Origin: a virus | Length of the DNA: 22,289 nucleotides | IMG/VR virus record: IMGVR_UViG_3300033996_001434 | Location: 1-22,289 of that record | Reading direction: 5' to 3' (one strand) | Part shown: piece by piece, positions 6,108-11,366 of the stretch | Numbering within the stretch: the stretch's first letter is position 1 | Layout: each line of letters begins with the position of its first letter | The notes under the pieces: generated by a model | Databases searched by the model: none | Seen by the model: only the letters and a program-made list of their open reading frames with translations | Told to the model about the DNA's origin: nothing | Made by a program: the position numbers and the translations under genes

Positions 6108-6163
6108 CCGCTTGCTCTGGGGCGGTTTCCCGGCTAGGTTTCTCGAAGGGAAACCGGTATAGT
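6106..6163 (+). promoter_or_regulatory. Overlapping hairpins plus promoter module upstream of 6200
   Basis: A 9-bp perfect inverted repeat, CGGTTTCCC (6123-6131) and GGGAAACCG (6148-6156), is followed at once by TATAGT (6158-6163). A 17-base spacer before this -10 gives a weak -35 (TAGGTT, 6135-6140). Upstream, AACCGC (6106-6111) can pair with GCGGTT (6122-6127). The two hairpins share bases 6123-6127 and exclude each other. This is the best-formed inverted repeat of the recurring module family. Confidence 0.55.
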
Positions 6164-6199
6164 TGCCTTATACGTACTCGCGCAGACTCAACTTTTAAC

Positions 6200-6976
6200 A
6201 TGCAACCGGCAGACTTTTACGTTCGACTTTCGAAGTCCATTGAGTGGCTCGGGTCTATTTCCTCCAACGGTGGTGTTCTTGAAACTATTTGTCCGGAAAT
6301 CACGTTCGTCACATCCGCGCACGAGTTCCGGTCCGAAATCAGGCGCATAGCCAAACGGGACGACTTTCACTCTCCTGAAGAGGGTTGGCCCTGGAAATGG
6401 AAAACCAGCGCATCTACCGACTTTTGCTATGTCTTTACGAAGGACCAAGTGGAGGTCTACAAGTTTGGCCGAAAGAGGTCTTTCACCGAAGACGACACCG
6501 CCGTATACTCTAGCCGAAAAGACACTTGGTTCCCGGACATGTCGAGTGCTAAGAGCACGGTTAGCCTCTCCGGCACTAGTACTCCAAAACTAGAGTATCT
6601 TGAGCTATCCGCAGAAGTGCGGTACTGGGGAGACGCGACAGTCAATGAGACGATTGATAAAGAGGGGACACTCATCCCTTTAAGGACCGGTAAATGTTGG
6701 ACTCCAACAATTCGCCTGAAAGACGGCCAGGTAATGGAGTGGCCCTACGGAGTCACCGCCGAAATTTACTACAAAGTGTGCGACCAAGGTGAGTACTGGC
6801 TCAGAGACTCGGAGCACCGCTTATTTAAGTACCGTGGGGAGTACGTTCCTGACGAGTATTTGTGCAAAGGTGACGCGGGGTTCGGCGACTACATTATCTT
6901 GTCTATCGACAAAGCCGGTAAAGTTCGAAACTGGTGGCGACCGAAATTCAAGGCGAACGAGTGGGAGGCTGTATGA
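6200..6976 (+). CDS. Conserved phage hypothetical protein (258 aa)
   Basis: The N-terminal half carries ADFYVRLSKSIEWLGSISSN (residues 4-23), then EEGWPWKWKTSASTDFCYVF (about 60-80). I recognise this ADxYV-x-WLGSI ... GWPWPW-x-S-TD-YA-F layout from hypothetical proteins in phages of cyanobacteria and other bacteria. The C-terminal half is beta-rich, with many Trp and Tyr, and includes SAEVRYWGDATVNETIDKEG, which looks like a small substrate- or surface-binding domain. It starts 42 bases after the -10 of the module at 6106-6163. Function unknown. Confidence 0.75.
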   Translation: MQPADFYVRLSKSIEWLGSISSNGGVLETICPEITFVTSAHEFRSEIRRIAKRDDFHSPEEGWPWKWKTSASTDFCYVFTKDQVEVYKFGRKRSFTEDDTAVYSSRKDTWFPDMSSAKSTVSLSGTSTPKLEYLELSAEVRYWGDATVNETIDKEGTLIPLRTGKCWTPTIRLKDGQVMEWPYGVTAEIYYKVCDQGEYWLRDSEHRLFKYRGEYVPDEYLCKGDAGFGDYIILSIDKAGKVRNWWRPKFKANEWEAV

Positions 6977-7038
6977 GCTATCCCACAGGTATTAAGGAAG
7001 ATTGTCCCATAACATTTCGCCTAGCATTTTCTAGGTAA
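6973..7038 (+). CDS. Possible 21-aa peptide
   Basis: ATG 6973 overlaps the previous stop by ATGA. The frame encodes MSYPTGIKEDCPITFRLAFS plus Arg before TAA. The only support is the ATGA junction. Its 3' end falls in a short perfect hairpin, CCTAG (7020-7024) with CTAGG (7031-7035), that may instead be a leader or terminator element for the DUF1517 gene. Low confidence. Confidence 0.2.
   Translation: MSYPTGIKEDCPITFRLAFSR
7020..7035 (+). promoter_or_regulatory. Short hairpin in the leader of the DUF1517 gene
   Basis: CCTAG (7020-7024) and CTAGG (7031-7035) form a perfect 5-bp stem with a CATTTT loop, ending 18 bases before the DUF1517 ATG. No convincing -35/-10 pair was found near it. It could be a leader hairpin, or part of the end of the upstream unit. 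Confidence 0.3.
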
Positions 7039-7053
7039 CACTACTGCAACACA

Positions 7054-8160
7054 ATGAAAACAAAAACCGCAAAAACCGCAGCAACTGTCTTGGCTTTGAC
7101 TTTCGCCTTAGCAACCCTGCTCTCGGCAACACCGGCACTCGCAGCGTCAGCCGGACGAATAAGCGGACGGAGCTTTCGCAGTTCGTCTAGCTATAACCGA
7201 CCATCTCGGTCCCCAAGTTATAAGAGTAGCCGCTCCAGCTCTCCAAGCTATAGGGCCTCTCCCTCACCGGTGCTAAGAAGCATCCCTGCACCGGGGCTGA
7301 GTAGAAGTTCAAGCTACTACGGTGGCGGCCCTTCGAGAGCGTACCGAAAAACACTACCCTATAGCAACCCCGGAAACAACAGAACGAACATTATTGTCAT
7401 GCCGGACATGACACCGAACGTTTATCCGATTGCTCCTCCACTTTATTCGTCGCAAGTGGCACCAGTGCCGCAAACACCTGTGAGCCCTGCGTTCTTTTTC
7501 GTACTCCTTGCTGTGTTGGGGGCTGGGGGCTTGGCTATCTTTCTGCTGGCTGGGGGTTGGGACGACTTTGTGAGCCCATGGGTGAGTACTCAGCGGGACA
7601 AGCTTAGAAAGACGACCGTGGTGAGGCAGCGAGTGGCCTTGCTCGCCTCTGCAAAGGACCTACAAACAGACCTAATACGACTCGCTCGGCGAGGGGACAC
7701 GGACAGTGCTGAGGGTCTCTCGAAGATCCTGCAAGAAACTTCCCTCGCCCTTCTTCGCCACCCCGACAAAGTTGTTTACGCGTGGAGCAGTACTGAGCAG
7801 GTGGCGTCAGGAGAGGCAGAAAGCCGATTCGACCAACTTTCCATGGAAGAACGCTCGAAGGCATCAGAGGAAGTTCTCACGAATGTGGGCGGGAGCATCT
7901 CAGAGCGTAAGGTCAAACCACAAAGAGACGTCACGGAAAACGAGTATATCCTTGTGAGCGTGCTTGTGGCATCGGACCGAAAGCTGGGTCTCAAACTGTC
8001 GGACTCGCATGAGAGCCTAAACGCCAATCTTGTAACCCTTGGTTCAGTCTCTCCTGAGGATCTGGTGGCACTGGAAGTTATTTGGCAGCCCGAAGACGAG
8101 TTTGATGTTCTGTCAAAGGATGAACTTTTGAGCCTGTACCCTGACTTGAACGTGCTTTAA
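7054..8160 (+). CDS. DUF1517 family membrane protein (FLAP1-like), 368 aa
   Basis: Residues 1-30 are a signal peptide ending in ATPALA. A Ser/Arg/Tyr/Pro-rich linker (32-110) begins with GRISGRSFRSSSSY, as cyanobacterial DUF1517 proteins do. A single membrane span lies at about 146-166 (AFFFVLLAVLGAGGLAIFLL). The C-terminal DUF1517 core (about 190-368) carries LLASAKDLQTDLIRLARRGD, then LQETSLALLRHPDKVVYAWS, and SRFDQLSMEERSKASEEVL. Members are known from cyanobacteria and chloroplasts. Arabidopsis FLAP1, from memory, affects proton balance and non-photochemical quenching in fluctuating light. The protein is full length with intact features, so it is probably functional. I infer host origin and a thylakoid or plasma-membrane location. 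No obvious promoter or Shine-Dalgarno precedes it. Confidence 0.9.
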   Translation: MKTKTAKTAATVLALTFALATLLSATPALAASAGRISGRSFRSSSSYNRPSRSPSYKSSRSSSPSYRASPSPVLRSIPAPGLSRSSSYYGGGPSRAYRKTLPYSNPGNNRTNIIVMPDMTPNVYPIAPPLYSSQVAPVPQTPVSPAFFFVLLAVLGAGGLAIFLLAGGWDDFVSPWVSTQRDKLRKTTVVRQRVALLASAKDLQTDLIRLARRGDTDSAEGLSKILQETSLALLRHPDKVVYAWSSTEQVASGEAESRFDQLSMEERSKASEEVLTNVGGSISERKVKPQRDVTENEYILVSVLVASDRKLGLKLSDSHESLNANLVTLGSVSPEDLVALEVIWQPEDEFDVLSKDELLSLYPDLNVL

Positions 8161-8173
8161 GGAGGGGTAAAAT
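8146..8173 (+). promoter_or_regulatory. Candidate promoter at the end of the DUF1517 gene
   Basis: TTGAAC (8146-8151) and TAAAAT (8168-8173) are separated by 16 bases. The -10 lies in the loop between GAGGGG (8162-8167) and CCCCTC (8190-8195), another inverted repeat around a promoter. It would transcribe the gene at 8217. The -35 overlaps the last codons of the DUF1517 gene. Confidence 0.35.
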
Positions 8174-8216
8174 AAAAACATAGGTGAACCCCCTCGTAAC
8201 TTTCACACTTCCACCC

Positions 8217-8696
8217 ATGAACAAACTCGACCACTGTTACCTCGAAGCCCTTTCAGAAGCACTGAAAGGTAACTTAGGCGAAGCTTTAGAACTCCGCAAT
8301 GAAGCGGATGCGTTAGCATCCGAAGGCTTCGCCTTCTCCGAAAATTACGGGAATAAATACCCATTCATTGAAGAAGCGGTGAATACACTCCTTGGCTCTT
8401 TTGACTTTACAAGATGTGTCCGAGCCGACGGCTCGGCCTATGGTACACGAGGAAAGTGTAAGAAGGGTACCGAACAGAGCTCAGCCAAGGGTCCGAATAG
8501 TATTTACGGGGACATTCACGAGACCATTCTTAGAGGGCTTGAAAAACAGAGCTCAGTCAAGGTTCCGACTAGTGTTCTAAAGGCCCGTATTAGAAGGCTT
8601 GAAAAAGCTATGGACGACACCTATTCAACTACAGAACAAGAGAGAATTTCCACAGCCATTCGGAAACTCAAGAAGACAATAGATGAAGCAGGTTAG
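8217..8696 (+). CDS. Hypothetical protein with a Cys-x13-Cys motif, palindrome-rich gene (159 aa)
   Basis: ATG 8217 is preferred to the in-frame GTG at 8184. It follows the leader AACTTTCACACTTCC (8198-8212) that also precedes ATG 19676. The protein is helical at both ends. In the middle is the segment DFTRCVRADGSAYGTRGKCK (residues 63-82), a CVRPDGS-YGT-GKC-KGT motif that I recall in several cyanophage proteins. Two pairs of in-frame duplicated segments are visible (QSSAKGPNS / QSSVKVPTS and LRGLEK / IRRLEK). The DNA holds four perfect hairpins. A 15-A tract follows the gene. Function unknown. Confidence 0.7.
   Translation: MNKLDHCYLEALSEALKGNLGEALELRNEADALASEGFAFSENYGNKYPFIEEAVNTLLGSFDFTRCVRADGSAYGTRGKCKKGTEQSSAKGPNSIYGDIHETILRGLEKQSSVKVPTSVLKARIRRLEKAMDDTYSTTEQERISTAIRKLKKTIDEAG
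8249..8436 (+). repeat. Cluster of four perfect inverted repeats inside a coding gene
   Basis: CCTTTCAG/CTGAAAGG (8249-8256 with 8262-8269, 5-base loop), CGGATGC/GCATCCG (8305-8311 with 8316-8322, loop GTTA), GAAGGC/GCCTTC (8323-8328 with 8332-8337, loop TTC), and CCGAGCC/GGCTCGG (8420-8426 with 8430-8436, loop GAC). The second and third abut with no gap. An alternative long-range pairing, GTTACCT (8236-8242) with AGGTAAC (8267-8273), encloses the first. No comparable density of perfect short hairpins was noticed in other genes of the window. Confidence 0.75.
8473..8608 (+). repeat. In-frame direct microduplications
   Basis: A stretch starting AACAGAGCTCAG at 8473 recurs at 8545 (72-base offset) and continues with few differences for about 30 bases (CAAGG-x-TCCGA-x-TAGT). 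A second repeat, TTAGA-x-GGCTTGAAAAA, occurs at 8530 and 8590 (60-base offset). Both offsets are multiples of three, so the reading frame is kept. Confidence 0.65.
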
Positions 8697-8709
8697 GGCA
8701 AAAGAAAGA

Positions 8710-8724
8710 AAAAAAAAAAAAAAA
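8710..8724 (+). repeat. Homopolymer of 15 A residues
   Basis: Fifteen consecutive A bases lie in a 98-base gap between two small genes, preceded by AAAAGAAAG. There is no stem that would make it an intrinsic terminator on either strand. Such a run is prone to sequencing and assembly length errors. Confidence 0.9.
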
Positions 8725-8794
8725 GTCTAACTAAACCCCTTCTGAAGAAAAACTCCCCAAAGCTACAAACAATGAAAGAAACATAAGACTAGCA

Positions 8795-8986
8795 ATGGAT
8801 CGTCGTAGTTTGGCGTTGATGAAGCAAATCTCGAAAGAACTAAACAAAGACGAGGGAAGTTTAGAGGTTTTAAAAGAACTAAGCAAACGACAAAAAACTG
8901 ATGAAAAGTTTACAGCTTTGCGTTCCAGAGCTGTAGAAATTGTTAAAGGACTAAGGGCACAACAAAAGAAAAAGACAGACCTTTGA
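8795..8986 (+). CDS. Small Lys-rich helical protein (63 aa)
   Basis: The product is nearly all helix and strongly basic (MKQISKELNKDEGSLEVLKE, and a tail GLRAQQKKKTDL). The DNA is more A-rich than its neighbours. The basic, small, soluble character would suit nucleic-acid or host-enzyme binding, but no motif allows a call. The start at ATG 8795 has no Shine-Dalgarno sequence. Confidence 0.5.
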   Translation: MDRRSLALMKQISKELNKDEGSLEVLKELSKRQKTDEKFTALRSRAVEIVKGLRAQQKKKTDL

Positions 8987-8996
8987 CTGGGGTTAA

Positions 8997-9194
8997 ATGA
9001 AAGGGGAAAGTGCCACTTGGCAGTGGGGTGACGAGCTACAAGAACGAAAGCTACCGTCTCCTGAGGAACAAGCCTTAGCTGACGCCGAGCACTCACTGCG
9101 AATGGTAGCGGCAGGCCTACAGCTAGAAAAAGCGGATAACCGCCCTGAGCGGGGCGGTTTAGGCCCTTGCTTTAACGCGACAAACACGCTATAA
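8997..9194 (+). CDS. Small hypothetical protein (65 aa) whose end overlaps a hairpin and a promoter
   Basis: ATG 8997 begins MKGESATWQWGDELQERKLP and continues with a helical, acidic middle (EEQALADAEHSLRMVAAGLQ). From residue 47 on, the codons coincide with the hairpin at 9138-9159 and the promoter at 9167-9195; the TAA stop lies inside TATAAT. The last 18 residues (NRPERGGLGPCFNATNTL) therefore look like read-through of regulatory DNA and may be unimportant. Confidence 0.45.
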   Translation: MKGESATWQWGDELQERKLPSPEEQALADAEHSLRMVAAGLQLEKADNRPERGGLGPCFNATNTL

Positions 9195-9195
9195 T
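9138..9195 (+). promoter_or_regulatory. Hairpin plus strong sigma70-type promoter for the phosphoesterase gene
   Basis: The stem AACCGCCC (9138-9145) / GGGCGGTT (9152-9159) is a perfect 8-bp hairpin with a TGAGCG loop. It is followed by TTGCTT (9167-9172), a 17-base spacer and a consensus TATAAT (9190-9195). The GTG start at 9218 lies 28 bases after the -10. The hairpin lacks a long T tract, so it is at best a weak terminator. Confidence 0.65.
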
Positions 9196-9217
9196 AGTTT
9201 TTGTTTGGGGAACCACT

Positions 9218-9853
9218 GTGAAAATCAGATTCATCGGTGATGTTCATTGCAAATGGTCGAAGTATGAGAAGCTAATTAGAGAATGCAACCGCTCTCTTCA
9301 AGTCGGGGACTTCGGTGTGGGTTTCATCGACCCGAAGACCGAGAAGCCATACAGCAGCCCACCCTACGACGCGATGTCAAAAGGCGAGCACTTTTTCGTA
9401 CGAGGAAACCACGACAGTCCCGGTGCCTGCAAAAGACACCCTTACTGGGTGAAAGACGGGGGCTCGATGTTCGGGCGCGACGACATTTTTTGTGTGGGTG
9501 GAGCTTACTCCATCGATAGGGACCGACGCACAGAGCGCTACGACTGGTGGCCTGACGAAGAGCTTTCTTACGGCGAGCTTTGCAACATTACGGACGCGTA
9601 TGAGCTTGTGAAGCCGAAGGTTGTCGTCACGCATGAGTGCCCGGACTCTGTAATTTCTCTGGTTTGTCACAAAGTGGGGATGCACAAATTTGACATCCCT
9701 TCGGTAACACGAAGGTGTTTTGACAACATGCTCGAGATTCATAAACCGGACCTTTGGATTCATGGCCACTGGCATCTAAATCACCATACGGTGTACAAAG
9801 GTGTGGAATTTATTGGTCTTGGTGAGCTATCCTTCCTCGACATGGACGTTTAA
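9218..9853 (+). CDS. Calcineurin-like metallophosphoesterase (211 aa)
   Basis: All core metal-binding motifs are present in order: GDVH (D8, H10), VGD (D31), GNHD (N64-D66), VVVTHE (H139) and GHWH (H184, H186). The length suits a single-domain phosphoesterase. The family hydrolyses phosphomono- or diesters with two metal ions. Phage members include protein phosphatases, cyclic-nucleotide phosphodiesterases and nucleases, and the substrate cannot be told here. The start is GTG 9218, after TTTGGGGAACC and 28 bases below the -10 of a consensus promoter, so strong early expression is plausible. It may be monocistronic or read on into the ATPase gene. Confidence 0.9.
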   Translation: MKIRFIGDVHCKWSKYEKLIRECNRSLQVGDFGVGFIDPKTEKPYSSPPYDAMSKGEHFFVRGNHDSPGACKRHPYWVKDGGSMFGRDDIFCVGGAYSIDRDRRTERYDWWPDEELSYGELCNITDAYELVKPKVVVTHECPDSVISLVCHKVGMHKFDIPSVTRRCFDNMLEIHKPDLWIHGHWHLNHHTVYKGVEFIGLGELSFLDMDV

Positions 9854-9889
9854 TCAAGCCCCCACTCATAGGGAACGTCGTACGAAGGT

Positions 9890-9918
9890 CAATTACAAGG
9901 AATCTACACCGCTATACT
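9890..9918 (+). promoter_or_regulatory. Weak candidate promoter upstream of the ATPase gene
   Basis: TATACT (9913-9918), preceded by CCGC as in the other modules, lies in the 128-base gap 9854-9981. The 17-base-spaced -35 (CAATTA) is poor, and the distance to ATG 9982 is longer (69 bases) than at the other modules. Nothing else was recognised in this gap apart from a C-rich tract at 9930-9937. Confidence 0.35.
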
Positions 9919-9981
9919 AAGTTTGTGGCCCCCCCTTCTTTCTACCTATAAGCCTTAAATCAAAACCACCATTAAAGCAAA

Positions 9982-10551
9982 ATGACAACAGTAATTAACC
10001 TCTTCGGCGGGTCCGGTTGCGGAAAATCAACCACAGCTGCGCTCCTCTTCGCCAGAATGAAGCTGGCCGGCATTCACGTTGAACTTGTAAGAGAGTATGT
10101 GAAGTACTGGGCGTGGAACGACCGCAAAGTGCGTGAGTGGGACCAACTCTACCTCCTCGGTAAGCAAAGCGCCTACGAGAGCATGCTGTACGGCAAAGTT
10201 GACTACATTGTTACCGACAGCCCTATACTTCTGGCAGGAATCTACCAAGACTACCGGTCTCAAGGCAAAGACACGTACGTAAGTTCCGCCGCTCAATCCT
10301 TCATGGCTCACGCAGAGGAAAGGGGTGTAACGTACAAGAATTTCTTCCTAAATCGCATCAAGCCCTTCGACCCTCGCGGACGTTACGAAACCGAAGACCA
10401 AGCCAAAAGAGTTGACGAGTTTGTCTACGACTATCTGTGCAAGTACAGTGGGTTCCGTCCAATCTCAATATCTGGACCGGACGAACGCAGGGACACAGAG
10501 ATTTTGAGCTATCTTGGTGAGCTACATTTTAAGGAGGCTCCCTCGCTGTGA
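9982..10551 (+). CDS. P-loop ATPase/nucleotide-kinase-like protein (AAA_28 type), 189 aa
   Basis: Walker A is GGSGCGKST (residues 9-17, K15). A probable Walker B is VDYIVTDSPILL (73-84, D79). ELVREYVKYWAWNDRK (34-49) and WDQLYLLGKQSAYES (53-67) match, from memory, a phage AAA_28-type family that resembles deoxynucleoside-monophosphate kinases and NadR-like kinases. The basic C-terminal part (RIKPFDPRGRYETEDQAKRV) resembles the lid region of such kinases. A role in nucleotide or cofactor metabolism is the best inference; the substrate is unknown. It overlaps the next gene by GTGA. Confidence 0.8.
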   Translation: MTTVINLFGGSGCGKSTTAALLFARMKLAGIHVELVREYVKYWAWNDRKVREWDQLYLLGKQSAYESMLYGKVDYIVTDSPILLAGIYQDYRSQGKDTYVSSAAQSFMAHAEERGVTYKNFFLNRIKPFDPRGRYETEDQAKRVDEFVYDYLCKYSGFRPISISGPDERRDTEILSYLGELHFKEAPSL

Positions 10552-10733
10552 CACTAACTTTCCGAGAACTTTTAGAAAGTTTGCAGACTTTTGCTAACGA
10601 TGACCTGGACAAGGACGCTACTGTGGAGGTAGACGGGGAATTTTTTGGAGTGTCGCACTTTGGAGTGTCCACCTGTTTGGATGACACACCGCTTGATGAA
10701 GGGCACCCCTTTCTTTCAACTGCAACAAGGTAA
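10548..10733 (+). CDS. Small conserved phage hypothetical protein (61 aa)
   Basis: It starts at GTG 10548, overlapping the previous stop, with AGGAGG at 10531-10536 about 11 bases upstream. MTLTFRELLESLQTFANDDL followed by TVEVDGEFFGV and HPFLS resembles, from memory, a widespread small phage family (MTLTYRELLE-x-L-x-L...L...V-x-V...HPYL). It has an alpha plus beta layout and no catalytic motif. It is the last gene before the module at 10754-10789. Confidence 0.65.
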   Translation: MTLTFRELLESLQTFANDDLDKDATVEVDGEFFGVSHFGVSTCLDDTPLDEGHPFLSTATR

Positions 10734-10740
10734 AGTGTTG

Positions 10741-10789
10741 CCTTAGGATGGTTCCCCGGCTTGCTTTGCTGGGGCAAAACAGCTATAAT
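10741..10789 (+). promoter_or_regulatory. Inverted-repeat/promoter module upstream of 10813
   Basis: CCCCGGC (10754-10760) faces GCTGGGG (10768-10774) with one G-T pair. TTGCTT (10761-10766) is the -35, then a 17-base spacer and a consensus TATAAT (10784-10789). The stem thus brackets the -35 box. ATG 10813 lies 29 bases after the -10. Its core aligns with the module at 11031-11075, starting at TTGCCTT in both. Confidence 0.65.
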
Positions 10790-10812
10790 ACGCTCATAAA
10801 TCCTGAAAACCA

Positions 10813-10989
10813 ATGTCATACAACCCGGACTCAGATACCTACCCCTTCAACGACAGCGAGACTCTGTTAAACTTCCTGGACCGTCTTCTACTGGAGTCCG
10901 TGTCGTGCGAAGGAGGCCTTGTGCCCCTCACTTCTTCTCGGTTTCAACGCCTTTCCAGGCTTGTTGAAGGTGTCTCAATTGACGATTGA
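10813..10989 (+). CDS. Small hypothetical protein (58 aa)
   Basis: ATG 10813 to TGA 10987-10989. It begins MSYNPDSDTYPFNDSETLLN, continues with a Leu-rich helix (FLDRLLLESVSCEGG) and ends RLSRLVEGVSIDD. It is flanked on both sides by promoter modules, so it can form its own transcription unit. The first codons and the upstream DNA are nearly the same as those of the HTH gene at 11100 (MSFNPD), which suggests a duplicated promoter/start cassette. It falls just under a 60-residue cutoff. Function unknown. Confidence 0.65.
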   Translation: MSYNPDSDTYPFNDSETLLNFLDRLLLESVSCEGGLVPLTSSRFQRLSRLVEGVSIDD

Positions 10990-11019
10990 CCTTGACCCCC
11001 GTTGGGCGGTGAGCGGTTA

Positions 11020-11075
11020 GCCCCCTTGCCTTGGGCGGTTTCCCCGTTTGTTTTCCAGAAGGAAAACGCTATAGT
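11020..11075 (+). promoter_or_regulatory. Inverted-repeat/promoter module upstream of the HTH gene
   Basis: GTTTTCC (11050-11056) and GGAAAAC (11061-11067) make a perfect 7-bp stem with an AGAA loop. An outer pairing, GCGGTTTCC (11035-11043) with GGAAAACGC (11061-11069), has one mismatch. TATAGT (11070-11075) follows, with TTTGTT (11047-11052) 17 bases upstream. ATG 11100 is 30 bases below the -10. CCCCC-x-TTGGGCGG-like direct repeats precede it (10996-11009 and 11021-11038). Confidence 0.6.
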
Positions 11076-11099
11076 ATTTACGTGACCTTCGAAGAACCA

Positions 11100-11366
11100 A
11101 TGTCATTCAACCCAGACTGGGCTTCACCTCCAGGGTCTATCGTAAGGGAGTTACGTCTGGAGCGTAGAATTTCTCTTCACGACTTTGCGGGAGAAACAGG
11201 GTTAACCGTACCCGAAGTTCTTGAACTTGAGGAAGGGAACCTTCGCATCGACCCTCATCTAGCGGAGCGCCTTGAGTACGTGTTCGGACAACCAACTGAA
11301 AAGTTTTGGCTCACCCTTCAACTAAACTACGACAATGACCTTAAAAGAGGAAGAAAGCATGATTGA
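11100..11366 (+). CDS. HigA-like/XRE helix-turn-helix protein (88 aa)
   Basis: I choose ATG 11100 rather than upstream in-frame starts, because the promoter -10 is at 11070. PPGSIVRELRLERRISLHDF (residues 9-28), then TGLTVPEVLELEEGNLRID, then LAERLEYVFGQPTEKFWLTL (56-75) and QLNYD match the HigA/VapI-type antitoxin layout (HPGE-I-xEEL ... FWLNLQ-xYD). The HTH lies at about 28-50. HigA proteins bind their own promoters as dimers, so the perfect inverted repeat at 11050-11067 beside the -10 is a candidate operator. No HigB-type toxin is recognisable next to it. It could be a stand-alone phage regulator. Confidence 0.75.
   Translation: MSFNPDWASPPGSIVRELRLERRISLHDFAGETGLTVPEVLELEEGNLRIDPHLAERLEYVFGQPTEKFWLTLQLNYDNDLKRGRKHD

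Noticed and set aside
11335-11358. Upstream ATG 11335 as the start of the 91-aa gene
   Set aside because: ATG 11359 has GAGGAAG at proper spacing and the recurrent 8-base overlap. 11335 would overlap the HTH gene by 32 bases without a better ribosome site.
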